The notes under the pieces are model-generated. The model had not been told where the DNA came from. It searched no databases and worked only from the letters and a program-made list of their open reading frames with translations. The position numbers and the translations under genes are program-made. A stretch of DNA of 64,000 nt from Methylobacterium gnaphalii (GTDB taxonomy: Bacteria; Pseudomonadota; Alphaproteobacteria; Rhizobiales; Beijerinckiaceae): assembly GCF_007992215.1 (NCBI RefSeq), contig NZ_BJZV01000019.1, positions 26,084-90,083 of the forward strand, in the 5' to 3' direction. Shown here piece after piece: positions 53,398 through 62,584 of this stretch; position 1 is the stretch's first letter, and each line of letters starts with the position of its first letter.

Positions 53398-53596
53398 GGC
53401 GGTCGACGTCATGGACCACAACCCGGCCTGCGGAACCTCCCCCAACACCCTGGTGACGATCCGCAATGCGGGGGGCCGGCGTTCTCGTTTCTGGACCCCG
53501 AGCGTAGCCATGTCTCCGGTTGCTCTCGGGCTCGGGATCCTGGCTGTCGGCGTTCCGCCGTGCACCTGTGCACCGGCTGGATCGGATCCTATGTGA
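53390..53596 (+). pseudogene. arsC: arsC, truncated arsenate reductase
   Basis: The first 28 residues (DHNPACGTSPNTLVTIRNAG) are those of glutaredoxin-dependent arsenate reductase, with the catalytic Cys in NPACGTS. After about 53473 the reading frame continues with unrelated sequence (RRSRFWTPSVAMSPV) for 40 residues and stops. The remaining 110 residues of ArsC, and any arsenite pump gene, are missing, so the operon was cut by a deletion or recombination. Confidence 0.85.
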
Positions 53597-53854
53597 TCGA
53601 GGCATCGATGCGCCCCTGCCGCGGCGGCCGGGCGGACGGCAGGCCAGCGCTTCGCCCGCCTCGCGTCCTGCCTTTCGCCGGGGAACCGTAGGACACTTCT
53701 CCGAAGCCCTCTGAGCCCCTATGAGGGCCTTGGGACGGCCTGGGACGGGTGGGACGAGCATCCATTCGGTCGCATCCGGCAGAGTTGGACCGGAAGAACG
53801 AACGGATTTGTCGATGAAGTGTCGCCGGCCGGCCATCCGCTGCGGAGGAACGTC

Positions 53855-54559
53855 ATGATCGAGCGCGCAGGCGTCGGCGCGCAGAACCCGGTCGACCTGA
53901 GGCTCTACGGCCTCCTCGACGTGGGCGTGCTCGGCGGCGATGCCGAGCGGCTCGCGGAGCTGGCCTCGGAGGCCGTCGCCGGCGGCTGCACGCTGCTGCA
54001 GTACCGCGACAAGGACATGGACAGCGCCCGCGCCGCGCTCGCCCGCATCCGCGCGATCCGCGCCGCGGTGGAGGGCCGGGTGCCGGTGCTCGTCAACGAC
54101 CGGGTCGACCTGGCGCTCGCGGCGGAGGCCGAGGGCGTGCATCTCGGCCAGGGCGACCTGCACCCGAACGAGGCGCGCCGCCTGCTCGGCGCTGGCGCCA
54201 TCATCGGGCTCACGGTCAAGACCGGGGCCCAGGCCGACGAACTCTACCGGCTGCCGGTGGATTATGCCTGTATCGGCGGCGTCTTCGCCACGACGAGCAA
54301 GGACAATCCCGACGCGCCGGTGGGCCTCGACGGGCTGCAGCGCCTCGTCGTGCGCGGCCGCCTCGCCCGCGGACAGAGCCTGCCGCTCGGCGCCATTGCC
54401 GGGATCGACGCGGGCAACGTCGCCGAGGTGATCGCGGCCGGTGCCGACGGCGTGGCGCTGATCTCGGCCCTTTTCAAGGATGACGCCACCCAGGAGAGGG
54501 CCCGCGACTTGCGCGAGCGCATCGATGCGGTGCTGATGGCGCGCGAGCACAAGAATTGA
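53855..54559 (+). CDS. thiE: Thiamine phosphate synthase
   Basis: A 234-residue TIM-barrel enzyme joining HMP-PP and thiazole phosphate. [35 protein letters not shown] and GQGDL are the pyrophosphate-binding motifs; [17 protein letters not shown] and [22 protein letters not shown] close the barrel. GAGGAA precedes the ATG of MIERAG; upstream frame to 53819 is not conserved. No TPP riboswitch seen. Followed by thiD 14 bases later. Confidence 0.93.
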   Translation: MIERAGVGAQNPVDLRLYGLLDVGVLGGDAERLAELASEAVAGGCTLLQYRDKDMDSARAALARIRAIRAAVEGRVPVLVNDRVDLALAAEAEGVHLGQGDLHPNEARRLLGAGAIIGLTVKTGAQADELYRLPVDYACIGGVFATTSKDNPDAPVGLDGLQRLVVRGRLARGQSLPLGAIAGIDAGNVAEVIAAGADGVALISALFKDDATQERARDLRERIDAVLMAREHKN

Positions 54560-54573
54560 GGAGACCTTCGCCG

Positions 54574-55389
54574 ATGGCCACCACCCCGATCGCGCTCACC
54601 ATCGCCGGTTCGGATTCGAGTGGGGGAGCCGGCATCCAGGCCGACCTCAAGACCTTCGCGGCCCTGCGCGTCTATGGTGCCAGCGTGATCACCGCGATCA
54701 CCGCGCAGAACACCACCGGCGTGCAGGCGATCCACGATGTCCCGCCGGACTTCGTCGCGGCGCAGATCGACTCGGTGATGTCCGATCTCGCCGTCGGTGC
54801 GGTGAAGATCGGCATGCTCTCGCAGCCCGCCACCATCCGCGCTGTGGCGGAGGGGCTGCGGCGTCACGCTGCCGGGCTCCCCGTCGTCCTCGATCCCGTG
54901 ATGGTCGCCACCAGCGGCGACCGGCTGATCTCGGAGGAGGCGGTGACGGCGCTTCGCGACGAGCTGATGCCGCTCGCCACGGTGATTACACCCAACCTGC
55001 CGGAAGCCGCGACGCTGCTCGGCCGGACGGAGGTGGCCCGCACGGAGAACGAGGCCGTCGCCCAGGCACGAGAGATCCTCGCGCTCGGCGCGCGTGCCGT
55101 CCTGATCAAGGGCGGACATGCCGAGGGCAACGAGAGCGTCGACCATCTCATCGGCGCCGACGGGACCCTGCGCCGCCTCGCCTCGCCGCGCATCGCCTCG
55201 ACCAACAGCCACGGCACCGGCTGTACCCTGTCGGCGGCCGTTGCGGCCGGGCTCGCCTGCCGGCTTGAGCTCGCCGAGGCGTCCGCGCGCGCAAAGGCCT
55301 TCATCACGGCCGCGATCAGGGCGGCCGACCGTGTTTCGGTCGGACGGGGACATGGACCCGTGCACCATTTCCACGCCCTCTGGCAATAA
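54574..55389 (+). CDS. thiD: Hydroxymethylpyrimidine (phosphate) kinase
   Basis: A 271-residue ribokinase-fold enzyme phosphorylating HMP to [25 protein letters not shown] is the substrate-binding N-terminus, [36 protein letters not shown], and the anion hole/catalytic base in [18 protein letters not shown]. The ATG of MATTPIALT is chosen; a TTG at 54556 overlaps the thiE stop. Forms a thiamine salvage operon with thiE. Confidence 0.94.
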   Translation: MATTPIALTIAGSDSSGGAGIQADLKTFAALRVYGASVITAITAQNTTGVQAIHDVPPDFVAAQIDSVMSDLAVGAVKIGMLSQPATIRAVAEGLRRHAAGLPVVLDPVMVATSGDRLISEEAVTALRDELMPLATVITPNLPEAATLLGRTEVARTENEAVAQAREILALGARAVLIKGGHAEGNESVDHLIGADGTLRRLASPRIASTNSHGTGCTLSAAVAAGLACRLELAEASARAKAFITAAIRAADRVSVGRGHGPVHHFHALWQ

Positions 55390-55486
55390 TCGCACCCCCA
55401 TCCCGGGTTGCGTCCGCCCCCGCTTTGCGTTTGATGGAGCAAACGCTCGTTCGGATTACCGGATGGCGGCGCGGTGGACGGAGACC

Positions 55487-56110
55487 ATGCAGGATACGGC
55501 GACAGGCCTGGAACGGGCGCGAGCGAGAGATCTCGGTGCGCAGGTGCTCTCGGGCCAGCTCGGCAAGACCATCCACCGGCTGCGCAAGGCCTACAACCTC
55601 TCGCTCTCGGAGCTCGCCGAGCAGTCTGGTGTCGCGAAGTCGATCATCAGCCAGATTGAGCGCAACGAGACTAACCCGACGCTCGCCACGATCTGGCGCC
55701 TGTCGCAGGCTCTCGACGTCTCGATCGAGCGCGTGCTCGCCACCTCCGACGAAGAGCCCTTCATCGAGAAGACCTCGCGGGCCGATACGCCGATCCTACT
55801 CTCGGAGGACGGTAAGGTACGGCTCGCCATCATCGGCTGGATCAAGACGGTCGAGTGGCTGCAATGGTACGACGTTACCGCTGATCCCGGCGGCATACTC
55901 GATTCTGACCCGCATCAGCGTGGCTCGGTAGAGTCGCTCTCGGTGATTGAGGGTGCCTTCGAGGTCGATGTCTCGGGTGAGATCCAGCGCGCCCGCGCAG
56001 GAGAGACGCTGCGCTACCGCTGCGACCGTCCACACGTGGTGCGCTGCGTCGGATCCGAGCCTGGACGCGCCACCATGGTGGTGATCATGAAGGCGGCTGT
56101 CATGGAGTAG
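55487..56110 (+). CDS. XRE-cupin transcriptional regulator
   Basis: A 207-residue protein: helix-turn-helix (TIHRLRKAYNLSLSELAEQS, GVAKSIISQIERNETNPTLA, about 27-85) joined to a C-terminal cupin (VESLSVIEGAFEVDVSGEIQ, AGETLRYRCDRPHVVRCVG). The pattern matches PuuR-like regulators of amino acid, polyamine or sulfonate catabolism, where the cupin binds the inducer. GGAG precedes the chosen ATG; another ATG lies 24 bases earlier. Target unknown. Confidence 0.88.
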   Translation: MQDTATGLERARARDLGAQVLSGQLGKTIHRLRKAYNLSLSELAEQSGVAKSIISQIERNETNPTLATIWRLSQALDVSIERVLATSDEEPFIEKTSRADTPILLSEDGKVRLAIIGWIKTVEWLQWYDVTADPGGILDSDPHQRGSVESLSVIEGAFEVDVSGEIQRARAGETLRYRCDRPHVVRCVGSEPGRATMVVIMKAAVME

Positions 56111-56461
56111 CCCGCTCCACTGCGGGGGTTGATTGTAGAAATCATACAATTTGCCAATGTTAGACCTCGACGACGACGAGGATTTGCGCTGGCGACCGAA
56201 GTTGGCGCTCTCCCGCTCCGAACCAGACCGGATATGACGCATGAACCTGTCGAGGTTGCTTCCGATGGTTTGGAGGGCTTGATCGCCGGCTACCGAGCCG
56301 TGGTGTTCGATTCGGCCGCACGCAGGGCCTCCATCGTTGCGACGGATACTGACACCAAAGACGAGGTGCCGACGCGCGCTAGGCGATCGTCGGCGCCTTA
56401 GTCTTCGAACTCTGGGACGCGCTCTGCCTGATCGGCCGCTACGAGCCGATACGAAGAACCG
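56111..56461. other. Intergenic region with a doubtful small ORF
   Basis: 351 bases. An ORF from 56234 to 56401 could give a 55-residue acidic peptide (MTHEPVEVASDGLEGLIAGY...), with GC-rich third positions but no clear ribosome site. Nothing else seen. Confidence 0.35.
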
Positions 56462-57307
56462 TCAAACCACCTCAGCCAGACCGAGCTGCTCCAGGCTCGC
56501 CGCCCAGACCTGCTCCTGAAGAGCGCAATCACGGCTTCGCTGCGACGAGGCCGTCTCACGGCTTCTGGCGAAGTAGCGGCCGGAGACGCGGTCGAGTCCT
56601 GGCGCCGTCGCGACGTGGAGCGAGGTTCTGGCGCCGCGCTCGGTCGAGATCAGAAAGGGACGGATCAGGCTCCAGAAGAGGCCGAGCGCCCCGTTGAGAT
56701 TTTTGGTAAAGCCGCTGGCTACCACGCCGGGATGCACGGCGTTCACGGTGACGCCACTTCCTTCGAGACGGCGGGAGAGGGCATAGGTGAAGAGCAGGTT
56801 GCCGAGCTTGGCCTGAGAATAGGCCTTCATGCCGCCGAAGGAACGCTCGCTGTTCAAGTCGTCGAGGGCAATCCGGCCGCGCGTATGAGCGGCCGAGGAC
56901 AGGTTGACGATGCGGGCCGGCGCGCTGGCCTTCAGACGCTCGAGCAGCGCGAGGCTGAGCTGCATATAGGCGAGATGGTCGAGCGCCCAGGTGCGCTCAA
57001 GTCCATCGGCGGTCAGTGACCGCGTATCAAAAATCGCGCCGGCATTGTTCACCAGGACATCGAGGCGCGGATAGAGCGCGAGCACCTCCGCCGCCAGACG
57101 CCGGATCTCGGCCTGCGCGGATAGATCGGCGACGAAGACATCGACCTTGCCACCCGTCTCCGCGTGGATACGGTCGGCGGCTGCACGGACACGCTCGTGG
57201 TTCCGGCCGACTATGCCGACGCGGGCGCCGGCGCGGGACAGCCCGAGCGCCGTCTCGGCACCGATGCCCGAGGATGCACCGGTGACGAGACAGATCCTGC
57301 TCCGCAT
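56462..57307 (-). CDS. Short-chain dehydrogenase/reductase (retinol-dehydrogenase-like)
   Basis: A 281-residue Rossmann enzyme. Cofactor loop TGASSGIGAETALGLS with Arg in VGRN favouring NADP(H); NNAG; catalytic Ser in VNLSSAAHT and Tyr/Lys in AYSQAKLGNLL; PGVVASGF after the active site. The layout follows the WWOX/retinol dehydrogenase-type SDRs. Substrate unknown. The C-terminal 30 residues are longer than usual. Confidence 0.87.
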   Translation of the reverse strand: MRSRICLVTGASSGIGAETALGLSRAGARVGIVGRNHERVRAAADRIHAETGGKVDVFVADLSAQAEIRRLAAEVLALYPRLDVLVNNAGAIFDTRSLTADGLERTWALDHLAYMQLSLALLERLKASAPARIVNLSSAAHTRGRIALDDLNSERSFGGMKAYSQAKLGNLLFTYALSRRLEGSGVTVNAVHPGVVASGFTKNLNGALGLFWSLIRPFLISTERGARTSLHVATAPGLDRVSGRYFARSRETASSQRSRDCALQEQVWAASLEQLGLAEVV

Positions 57308-57321
57308 AGAAGCGGTGGTGC

Positions 57322-57501
57322 TCAGAAAACCGCCTTACCGATCAGCACGGCGATCAGCACGATCACGATGGCGATCGCGAGGAAGACGCCGAACAGGATC
57401 TTCGAGATCGACCGCGCGCCGGAGGCGATACCGGTAAAGCCGAGACCTCCGGCGATGATCGAGATCACGAAGGCGATCAGGGCCCATCGCAGCAGCTTCA
57501 T
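57322..57501 (-). CDS. DUF1328 (UPF0391) small membrane protein
   Basis: A 59-residue protein with two transmembrane helices ([39 protein letters not shown]) separated by [13 protein letters not shown], the DUF1328 signature. Usually stress-induced; function unknown. The ATG of MKLLRWAL fits the family start. Confidence 0.88.
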   Translation of the reverse strand: MKLLRWALIAFVISIIAGGLGFTGIASGARSISKILFGVFLAIAIVIVLIAVLIGKAVF

Positions 57502-57541
57502 CGGGTGCACTCCAGGTTACGAGATAGCGAACAGCGGTGCA

Positions 57542-58918
57542 TCAACCCGGCTTGGCGGTACCGCGTTCCGTTGCCAGCGCCGCATCCGTAGCCGAGTCCT
57601 GGTGGAACGGCTCCGCCCTGGCAACGAGTGCTGCGGCCAGCGCGTGGTAGATCCCCTCCTTGCACACGAGTTTCGAGACTGCGTCGGCGATGATCGCTGC
57701 GATCATCAGCGGGATCATCATGGCGTGGTCCTGAGTCATCTCGGTGACGATAACGAAGGAGGTGATCGGCGCCTGCAGCACGCCGGTGAGGTAGGAGACC
57801 ATCCCGATCAGCACGAGGGCGCCGATGGGCGCCTCGGCGAAGAGCAGCTTGGCCTCGGCTCCGAGGCCCGCGCCGACCGCGAGCGAGGGCGCGAACAGGC
57901 CCCCAGGGATCGCACTGATCGAGGAGAAGACCGTGGCTGCGAACTTCAGTGGCGCGAAGCCCCAGTCGATGGCCTCCCTGCCATGAAGAATTGCCCGCGC
58001 CTCCTCGTAGCCCGTGCCGTAGACTGTCCCTCCCGAGAGGAGGCCGCAGATGGCAACGCAGAGCCCGCAGGACAGCGCGAACAGGACGGGATGGAGGGCG
58101 ATCCAAGCCCCCACCCGACCCGGCAGCCCCATGCCGAACAGGATGACGATGCGGCTGAACAGGCCGCCCGCGAGACCGCCGATCGCGCCTAGCAGGGGCA
58201 CGGCGAGCCAGTTTGCAGAGAAGGGCAGGGTGGCCGAAGTCGTGCCGAAATAGGTGTAGTCGCCAAGGATCGCGAGCGAGGTCAGGCCGGCGGCGATGAT
58301 CGCGGCGACGATCAATCCACTCGCCTTGCGGTCATAGGCGCGGCCGAGCTCCTCAATACCGAAGACGATGCCGGCGAGCGGCGTGTTGAAGGCGGCTGCG
58401 ACGCCAGCAGCGCCGCCAGCGAGCAAAAGGCCCCGCACCCGCGTCGGCGAGAATCGCCCGAAGGCAGCGAGGATCGCGGCACCGACCTGAACTGTTGGCC
58501 CCTCGCGTCCCACCGAGGCGCCGCCGAGCAGCCCCAGTGTCATCACTACGACCTTCCCGAAGGCAACCTTGAGCGAGACCAGGGCGCGCTGAGCCCGCGC
58601 CTCGCCGATGGCACGCGCGGCGATCACCTGAGGAATGCCCGAGCCCTGCGAGTTCGGAAACACCGTGCGGGCGAGATGGGCCGCGAGCGCGAAAGCGGCC
58701 GGCGTGGCTGCAAGCGCGAACCAGGGCGAGAGCGCGAGCCCCTGCTTGAACAGCGCTTGCGCTGCGTCGGCGAGCTTCGCCATCACTACGGCGGCGAGGC
58801 CCACGCAGAGGCCGCCCGACAGGAACAACAGCCTGCGCCGCCAAGTCTCCCAGCCATCGAGGGAGGCGCCGCGCAGACGCAGCATGGTGCGTCTGATCTG
58901 CTGGGGTCGAAGGTGCAT
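57542..58918 (-). CDS. CLC-type chloride/proton antiporter
   Basis: A 458-residue CLC protein with the selectivity motifs GSGIPQ (92-97), GREGP with gating Glu139 (137-141), and GGLFAPSLAVGAGLG. Glu189/Glu190 in FGIEELGR correspond to the inner proton glutamate of E. coli ClcA, so it is probably a 2Cl-/1H+ exchanger. There are no C-terminal CBS domains. Likely acid or ion stress tolerance. Confidence 0.92.
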   Translation of the reverse strand: MHLRPQQIRRTMLRLRGASLDGWETWRRRLLFLSGGLCVGLAAVVMAKLADAAQALFKQGLALSPWFALAATPAAFALAAHLARTVFPNSQGSGIPQVIAARAIGEARAQRALVSLKVAFGKVVVMTLGLLGGASVGREGPTVQVGAAILAAFGRFSPTRVRGLLLAGGAAGVAAAFNTPLAGIVFGIEELGRAYDRKASGLIVAAIIAAGLTSLAILGDYTYFGTTSATLPFSANWLAVPLLGAIGGLAGGLFSRIVILFGMGLPGRVGAWIALHPVLFALSCGLCVAICGLLSGGTVYGTGYEEARAILHGREAIDWGFAPLKFAATVFSSISAIPGGLFAPSLAVGAGLGAEAKLLFAEAPIGALVLIGMVSYLTGVLQAPITSFVIVTEMTQDHAMMIPLMIAAIIADAVSKLVCKEGIYHALAAALVARAEPFHQDSATDAALATERGTAKPG

Positions 58919-59008
58919 GGTCTCGGGCCGGCTCGGGATAGGAGGGGAGAGCGGGTGCGAGGCCTCCGCCTTCCCGACAGGATCCTCTTAAGCCAGTTCT
59001 GGGCCGGT

Positions 59009-60397
59009 TCAGCCTTCCGCGGCGCAAAGCGTCTCCACCGCCTTCACATAAGCGTTGGCGTCGAACTTCCTGAGCGAGTTTTCACTCTGGTAACGCACGG
59101 TGCCGAAGACCGGTCGCTTCTGCCAGGGGCGGTCATGCAGGCCGAAGACCCAGGCCACGTTGGTAAAGGAGTTCGGGTCGCGCCCGTCGAGGAAATAACG
59201 GTTATTGAGGCGCAGGGTACGCGCGAAGGCCTCCTCGGGGGAGGGCGACCATTCGAGGATTTTCTTGCCCCAGTACATGCGCAGGTGGTTGTGCATGTAG
59301 CCGGTCTCGCGCATCTCGCGCATCGCTGCATTCCAATATGCATCATGAGTCATGCCCTCGGCGAGCTCGGCCTCGCTGTATAGGTGGGGGCGACGGTCCC
59401 CCGCCTGCTCTGCCAGGGTCTTCTTCGCCCAGTCGGGCAGGGCGGTCTCGTAGCGGTCGTATCCGTCCGTGTAGAACACGTGGTTCATGGCGAGCTCGCG
59501 CCGCACGATCAGCTCTTCGAGGTAGCTCTGGCGATCCTCGCGGCTGGCAGATTCGACGGCCCGCACGGCCAGTGCGATCTCGACCGGCGAGATCTGCCCG
59601 AAATGCAGGTAAGGGCTCATGTGCGAGGCGGCATCCGCCTCGGGCCTGTTGCGGTCGGTCCCGTAGCCCAAGAAGGATCCGGCGAGATAGGCCTTCAGCC
59701 GCCGGGTCGCCTCCGTATGCCCGCCGACGAAGCGCCGCACAGGGGCGACCGTTGTATCGAGGCTCAGGCCGGCAAGCACCGCATCGGGATCTGAGACGTC
59801 GATCTCGCTCGCAAGCCTCACGCCGTCGGCCTTATACTTCACCGTGCGGGCCTGCAGCGGCTTCAGATACTCGTCCCAGAGCCTATGCAGCTTCGGGCGT
59901 AGGGTGCGCGCGGCGAATTCATGCTTGGTCGAGGCCGTCTCGACGGGAACCACCACGTCGCCCTCGACCTGCACGATGCGGGTCTCGACCCCGTCGACGA
60001 TCTCGCCGTACCAGCGCTTCTGGATCGCCAGGTAGCCTCGGTCGAGCACCAGCAGCTTTGCATCTCTCGCAAGATCGATGGCGATCCGAGCGGGTGAGGC
60101 CTTGCGCATGACGAAGCCGATGCCGCGCGCGGCCAGCCGCTGCCGGCAATCGGCGAGCCCTTGCAGCAGGAAGGCGTAGTGCCGAGCATTGGCCTCGGGA
60201 AAGCCGCTCTCGCCGTCGAGCAGGCCGAAACAGACGACTACAGGACAGCGAAGCCGATTGGCTTCCTCAATCGCGAATTCGAGGGCCGGATTGAAGTCGG
60301 CGCGATTGGCTTGCTGGAGCAGGTAGAGGACGTAGGAGCCGCCCTCACGCGGCTCGACGTCGTTCAGAGCCTTGAGACGCATCGCCTGGATTGCCAT
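59009..60397 (-). CDS. phr: Class II cyclobutane pyrimidine dimer photolyase
   Basis: A 462-residue FAD photolyase. Class II features: YVLYLLQQANRADFNPALEF at the N-terminus, SHMSPYLHFGQISPVE, RRELAMNHVFY, YMHNHLRMYWGKKILEWS, and RYFLDGRDPNSFTNVAWVFG. It repairs UV-induced thymine dimers with blue light energy. No upstream light-regulated promoter was identified. Monocistronic. Confidence 0.93.
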   Translation of the reverse strand: MAIQAMRLKALNDVEPREGGSYVLYLLQQANRADFNPALEFAIEEANRLRCPVVVCFGLLDGESGFPEANARHYAFLLQGLADCRQRLAARGIGFVMRKASPARIAIDLARDAKLLVLDRGYLAIQKRWYGEIVDGVETRIVQVEGDVVVPVETASTKHEFAARTLRPKLHRLWDEYLKPLQARTVKYKADGVRLASEIDVSDPDAVLAGLSLDTTVAPVRRFVGGHTEATRRLKAYLAGSFLGYGTDRNRPEADAASHMSPYLHFGQISPVEIALAVRAVESASREDRQSYLEELIVRRELAMNHVFYTDGYDRYETALPDWAKKTLAEQAGDRRPHLYSEAELAEGMTHDAYWNAAMREMRETGYMHNHLRMYWGKKILEWSPSPEEAFARTLRLNNRYFLDGRDPNSFTNVAWVFGLHDRPWQKRPVFGTVRYQSENSLRKFDANAYVKAVETLCAAEG

Positions 60398-60719
60398 GCC
60401 GAATCAAAAATCTCCATTGCAGTCGGTGGCATCGCGGGAGGCGCTGCGCCACGACCCTGCTGGTTGCCGAACCTTCAACCGTGCGGGTTACCAGTACGGG
60501 AGCTCAAGATGATTAGGAATATCTGAATTTACAGGGGTTTACGCGTCAATCTACTTGTGGTCCGTTCTCGATCATTGATGATCGGCACGATCCAACCCTG
60601 AGACATTTCGGTAACATCGTTCGAGCAATGTGCGGTTCGGCACGTCGAGCGTTGCGCCACCCAACGCGGCGGCCTTGCATTTTGTCGTCGAAGGATCAGA
60701 TTGTGCGTCGCGGGATCGA
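60398..60719. other. Intergenic region upstream of the small RNA, no gene seen
   Basis: About 320 bases between the photolyase start and the candidate small RNA. A moderately AT-rich stretch (60510-60620) is visible. A TTGCAT at 60675 and TTGTGCG at 60701 might be part of a promoter for the RNA but the match to consensus is weak. Confidence 0.4.
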
Positions 60720-60796
60720 TGGCGTTTCGGTCCTGCTGCCCTCCTTGGGCGTTTCCTCCCTAGACTACGGGCCGCTCTCACGGGCGGCTTTTTTTT
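60720..60796 (+). ncRNA. Candidate suhB/MmgR (alpha-r8) family small RNA
   Basis: A stretch of about 77 bases containing CTGCCCTCCTTGGGCG, then TTTCCTCCCTAGAC, then a terminator. The two unpaired CCTCC motifs are anti-Shine-Dalgarno sequences. This order is what I recall of the suhB/MmgR small RNA family of Hyphomicrobiales, whose member in Sinorhizobium limits polyhydroxybutyrate accumulation. The 5' end is a guess. Confidence 0.6.
60771..60796 (+). terminator. Rho-independent terminator of the candidate small RNA
   Basis: GCCGC and GCGGC enclose an eight-base loop and are followed directly by T8. It points in the plus direction although both flanking protein genes are on the minus strand, so it must belong to a separate plus-strand transcript. 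Confidence 0.8.
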
Positions 60797-60802
60797 GTCG
60801 TG

Positions 60803-61900
60803 TCAGCCGCGTGCGCGGGCGCGGATCATGAAGTTGTCATAAGTGTACTCAGCGACCTGGAACCAGAGATACTCCTCGTTCCGGAAGGTTTTCATCGCCT
60901 CGTAGACGCGCTTGAAGTCGGCGCTCTTGGCCGAGAGCTCGCCGTAGAGGTCATTGGCCGCCTTCAGGGCCGCTTCCATCACGTCCTGCGGGAACGGGCG
61001 CAGTTGCGCACCCCCGGCGACGAGCCGGCGCAGGGCCTGCGGGTTGTGCGCGTCGTACTTCGCCTGAACCTCGGCACCGACCTGGGCCGCGGCCGCCTGT
61101 AGAATGGCTCTGTAATTCTTCGGCAGTGCCTTCCATTTCTCGGCATTGAACCAGAACAGCATCATCACGCCGCCTTCCCAGAAGCCGGGGAAGTGGTAAA
61201 CCGGCGCAACCTTCTGCAGGCCGAGCTTCTCGTCGTCGTGTGGGCTGATCCACTCGGCTGCATCGAGCGTCTTCGCTTCGAGCGCGCCGTAGAGATCCGG
61301 GCCTGCCATTCCCTGGGGCGAGACGCCCAGTTTGGCGAGAACCTGGCCGCCGAGTCCGGTGATGCGGAACTTCAGCCCTTGCAGGTCGGCCGTCGTCTTG
61401 ATCTCCTTGCGGAACCAGCCGCCCATCTGCGCACCGGTATTGCCGCCCGGCACGGCAACGAGTCCGTGCCGGGCGAAGATTTCGGTAAACAGATCGCTCG
61501 CACCACCCTGAAGCCACCAGGCGCTCTGCCCGCGCGCATTGAGGCCGAAGGGCGTCACCGATGCCAGTGCGAAGACCGGATCCTGGGCGATGCCGAGCGT
61601 GGACGACGCGTGCGCGATCTCGACCTTGCCCGACCCGACCGCGTCGAGCAGGCCGTCGTTCGGCATGATCTCGCCGGCTGCCGCGGGCTGGATCTTGAAG
61701 CGGCCGTCGGTCGCCTCGCTGACGATCCGGGTGAAGCTCTCGGAGGCGCCGAACAGAGTGTCGAGGGATTTCGGAAAGCCCGATCCGAGCCGCCAGGTCA
61801 GCTCGGGCGCGGCCTCGGCGAGGGCAGGCGCGGCCAAGGGCGTGGCGGCCGTTGCTAGGCCCGCAGAGAGGAGTGTTCGTCGCGGCAGCGTGTTCGGCAT
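60803..61900 (-). CDS. TRAP-type transporter substrate-binding protein (DctP family)
   Basis: A 365-residue periplasmic protein with a Tat-like leader (LPRRTLLSAGLATAATPLAA). WRLGSGFPKSLDTLFGASES and the GLKFRITGLGGQVLAKLGV segment, with the carboxylate-binding Arg, are typical of the TAXI/DctP-like subgroup that binds alpha-keto acids or lactate. No membrane subunits (DctQ/DctM) adjoin, so it serves a transporter encoded elsewhere. The ATG of MPNTLPRR is chosen; frame open to 61945. Confidence 0.87.
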   Translation of the reverse strand: MPNTLPRRTLLSAGLATAATPLAAPALAEAAPELTWRLGSGFPKSLDTLFGASESFTRIVSEATDGRFKIQPAAAGEIMPNDGLLDAVGSGKVEIAHASSTLGIAQDPVFALASVTPFGLNARGQSAWWLQGGASDLFTEIFARHGLVAVPGGNTGAQMGGWFRKEIKTTADLQGLKFRITGLGGQVLAKLGVSPQGMAGPDLYGALEAKTLDAAEWISPHDDEKLGLQKVAPVYHFPGFWEGGVMMLFWFNAEKWKALPKNYRAILQAAAAQVGAEVQAKYDAHNPQALRRLVAGGAQLRPFPQDVMEAALKAANDLYGELSAKSADFKRVYEAMKTFRNEEYLWFQVAEYTYDNFMIRARARG

Positions 61901-62005
61901 CTTGGCTCGCTCGTCTCCGATCTCGGCTTGCCGCGGCATACACATTCCACGGTGCGAAGTCGTGCCGCGTTCGCTCTGCTACCGTCCCCGTGATAGCAGC
62001 GGGTC

Positions 62006-62578
62006 GTGGAACCCACGCGCGTCACCCTTCACACCGTCTGCGGCCTCGAGGAGCTGCCGGGCCACGGCGCCCGCGGCGTTACGCATGTATTGTCGATTCT
62101 CGATCCCGGCTGGCCCGATCCGGATTTCGGCGGCTACGGTACGCACCGCCGCACGGTGCTGCGCTTCCACGATGCCATCGCACCGGGACCCAGCCTCGTG
62201 CTGCCGGAACCTCGCGACGTCGAGGCAATCCTCGATTTCGGACGGTCTGTCTCGGCCGAGGCCGGCGAGACCCACATCCTTGTTCATTGCCATCTCGGCC
62301 TGTCGCGCTCGACGGCGGCTCTCGCCACGCTGTTCGCGCAGGCCGAGCCGGAGACACCGGCCGACGAACTGATCGACCGGCTGTACGCGCAGCGGGACGG
62401 AGCCTGGCCGAATGCCCGGATGATCGGCTTCGCCGACGAAGCGCTCGGCCGCGGCGGCACGCTCGTCAAGGCCGTGCGCCGCCTGCACGGACGCCAACTC
62501 GCCAGGAACCCAGGCCTCGATGCACTGATGCGTGACCTCAACCGGGCCGCCGAGGTCGAAGCAGCTATCCGGCCTTGA
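62006..62578 (+). CDS. Dual-specificity-phosphatase-like protein
   Basis: A 190-residue protein with the phosphatase loop VHCHLGLSRSTAAL (Cys95, Arg101, HCx5RS). The general acid Asp may be in FHDAIAPG or in the DPGWPDPD loop. Homologues in alphaproteobacteria are uncharacterised and may act on phosphotyrosine, phosphoinositides or sugar phosphates. Starts with GTG. Converges with the binding protein gene. Confidence 0.82.
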   Translation: MEPTRVTLHTVCGLEELPGHGARGVTHVLSILDPGWPDPDFGGYGTHRRTVLRFHDAIAPGPSLVLPEPRDVEAILDFGRSVSAEAGETHILVHCHLGLSRSTAALATLFAQAEPETPADELIDRLYAQRDGAWPNARMIGFADEALGRGGTLVKAVRRLHGRQLARNPGLDALMRDLNRAAEVEAAIRP

Positions 62579-62584
62579 GTCGGT

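Noticed and set aside
48700..53800. Insertion sequence or prophage origin for the accessory region
   Set aside because: No transposase, integrase, terminal inverted repeats or phage structural genes are visible; only the direct repeats and broken genes support rearrangement.
53597..53854. Possible TPP riboswitch upstream of thiE
   Set aside because: The conserved CUGAGA and ACCUGA elements of a TPP riboswitch are absent; only a CCCTC/GAGGG hairpin is visible near 53708.
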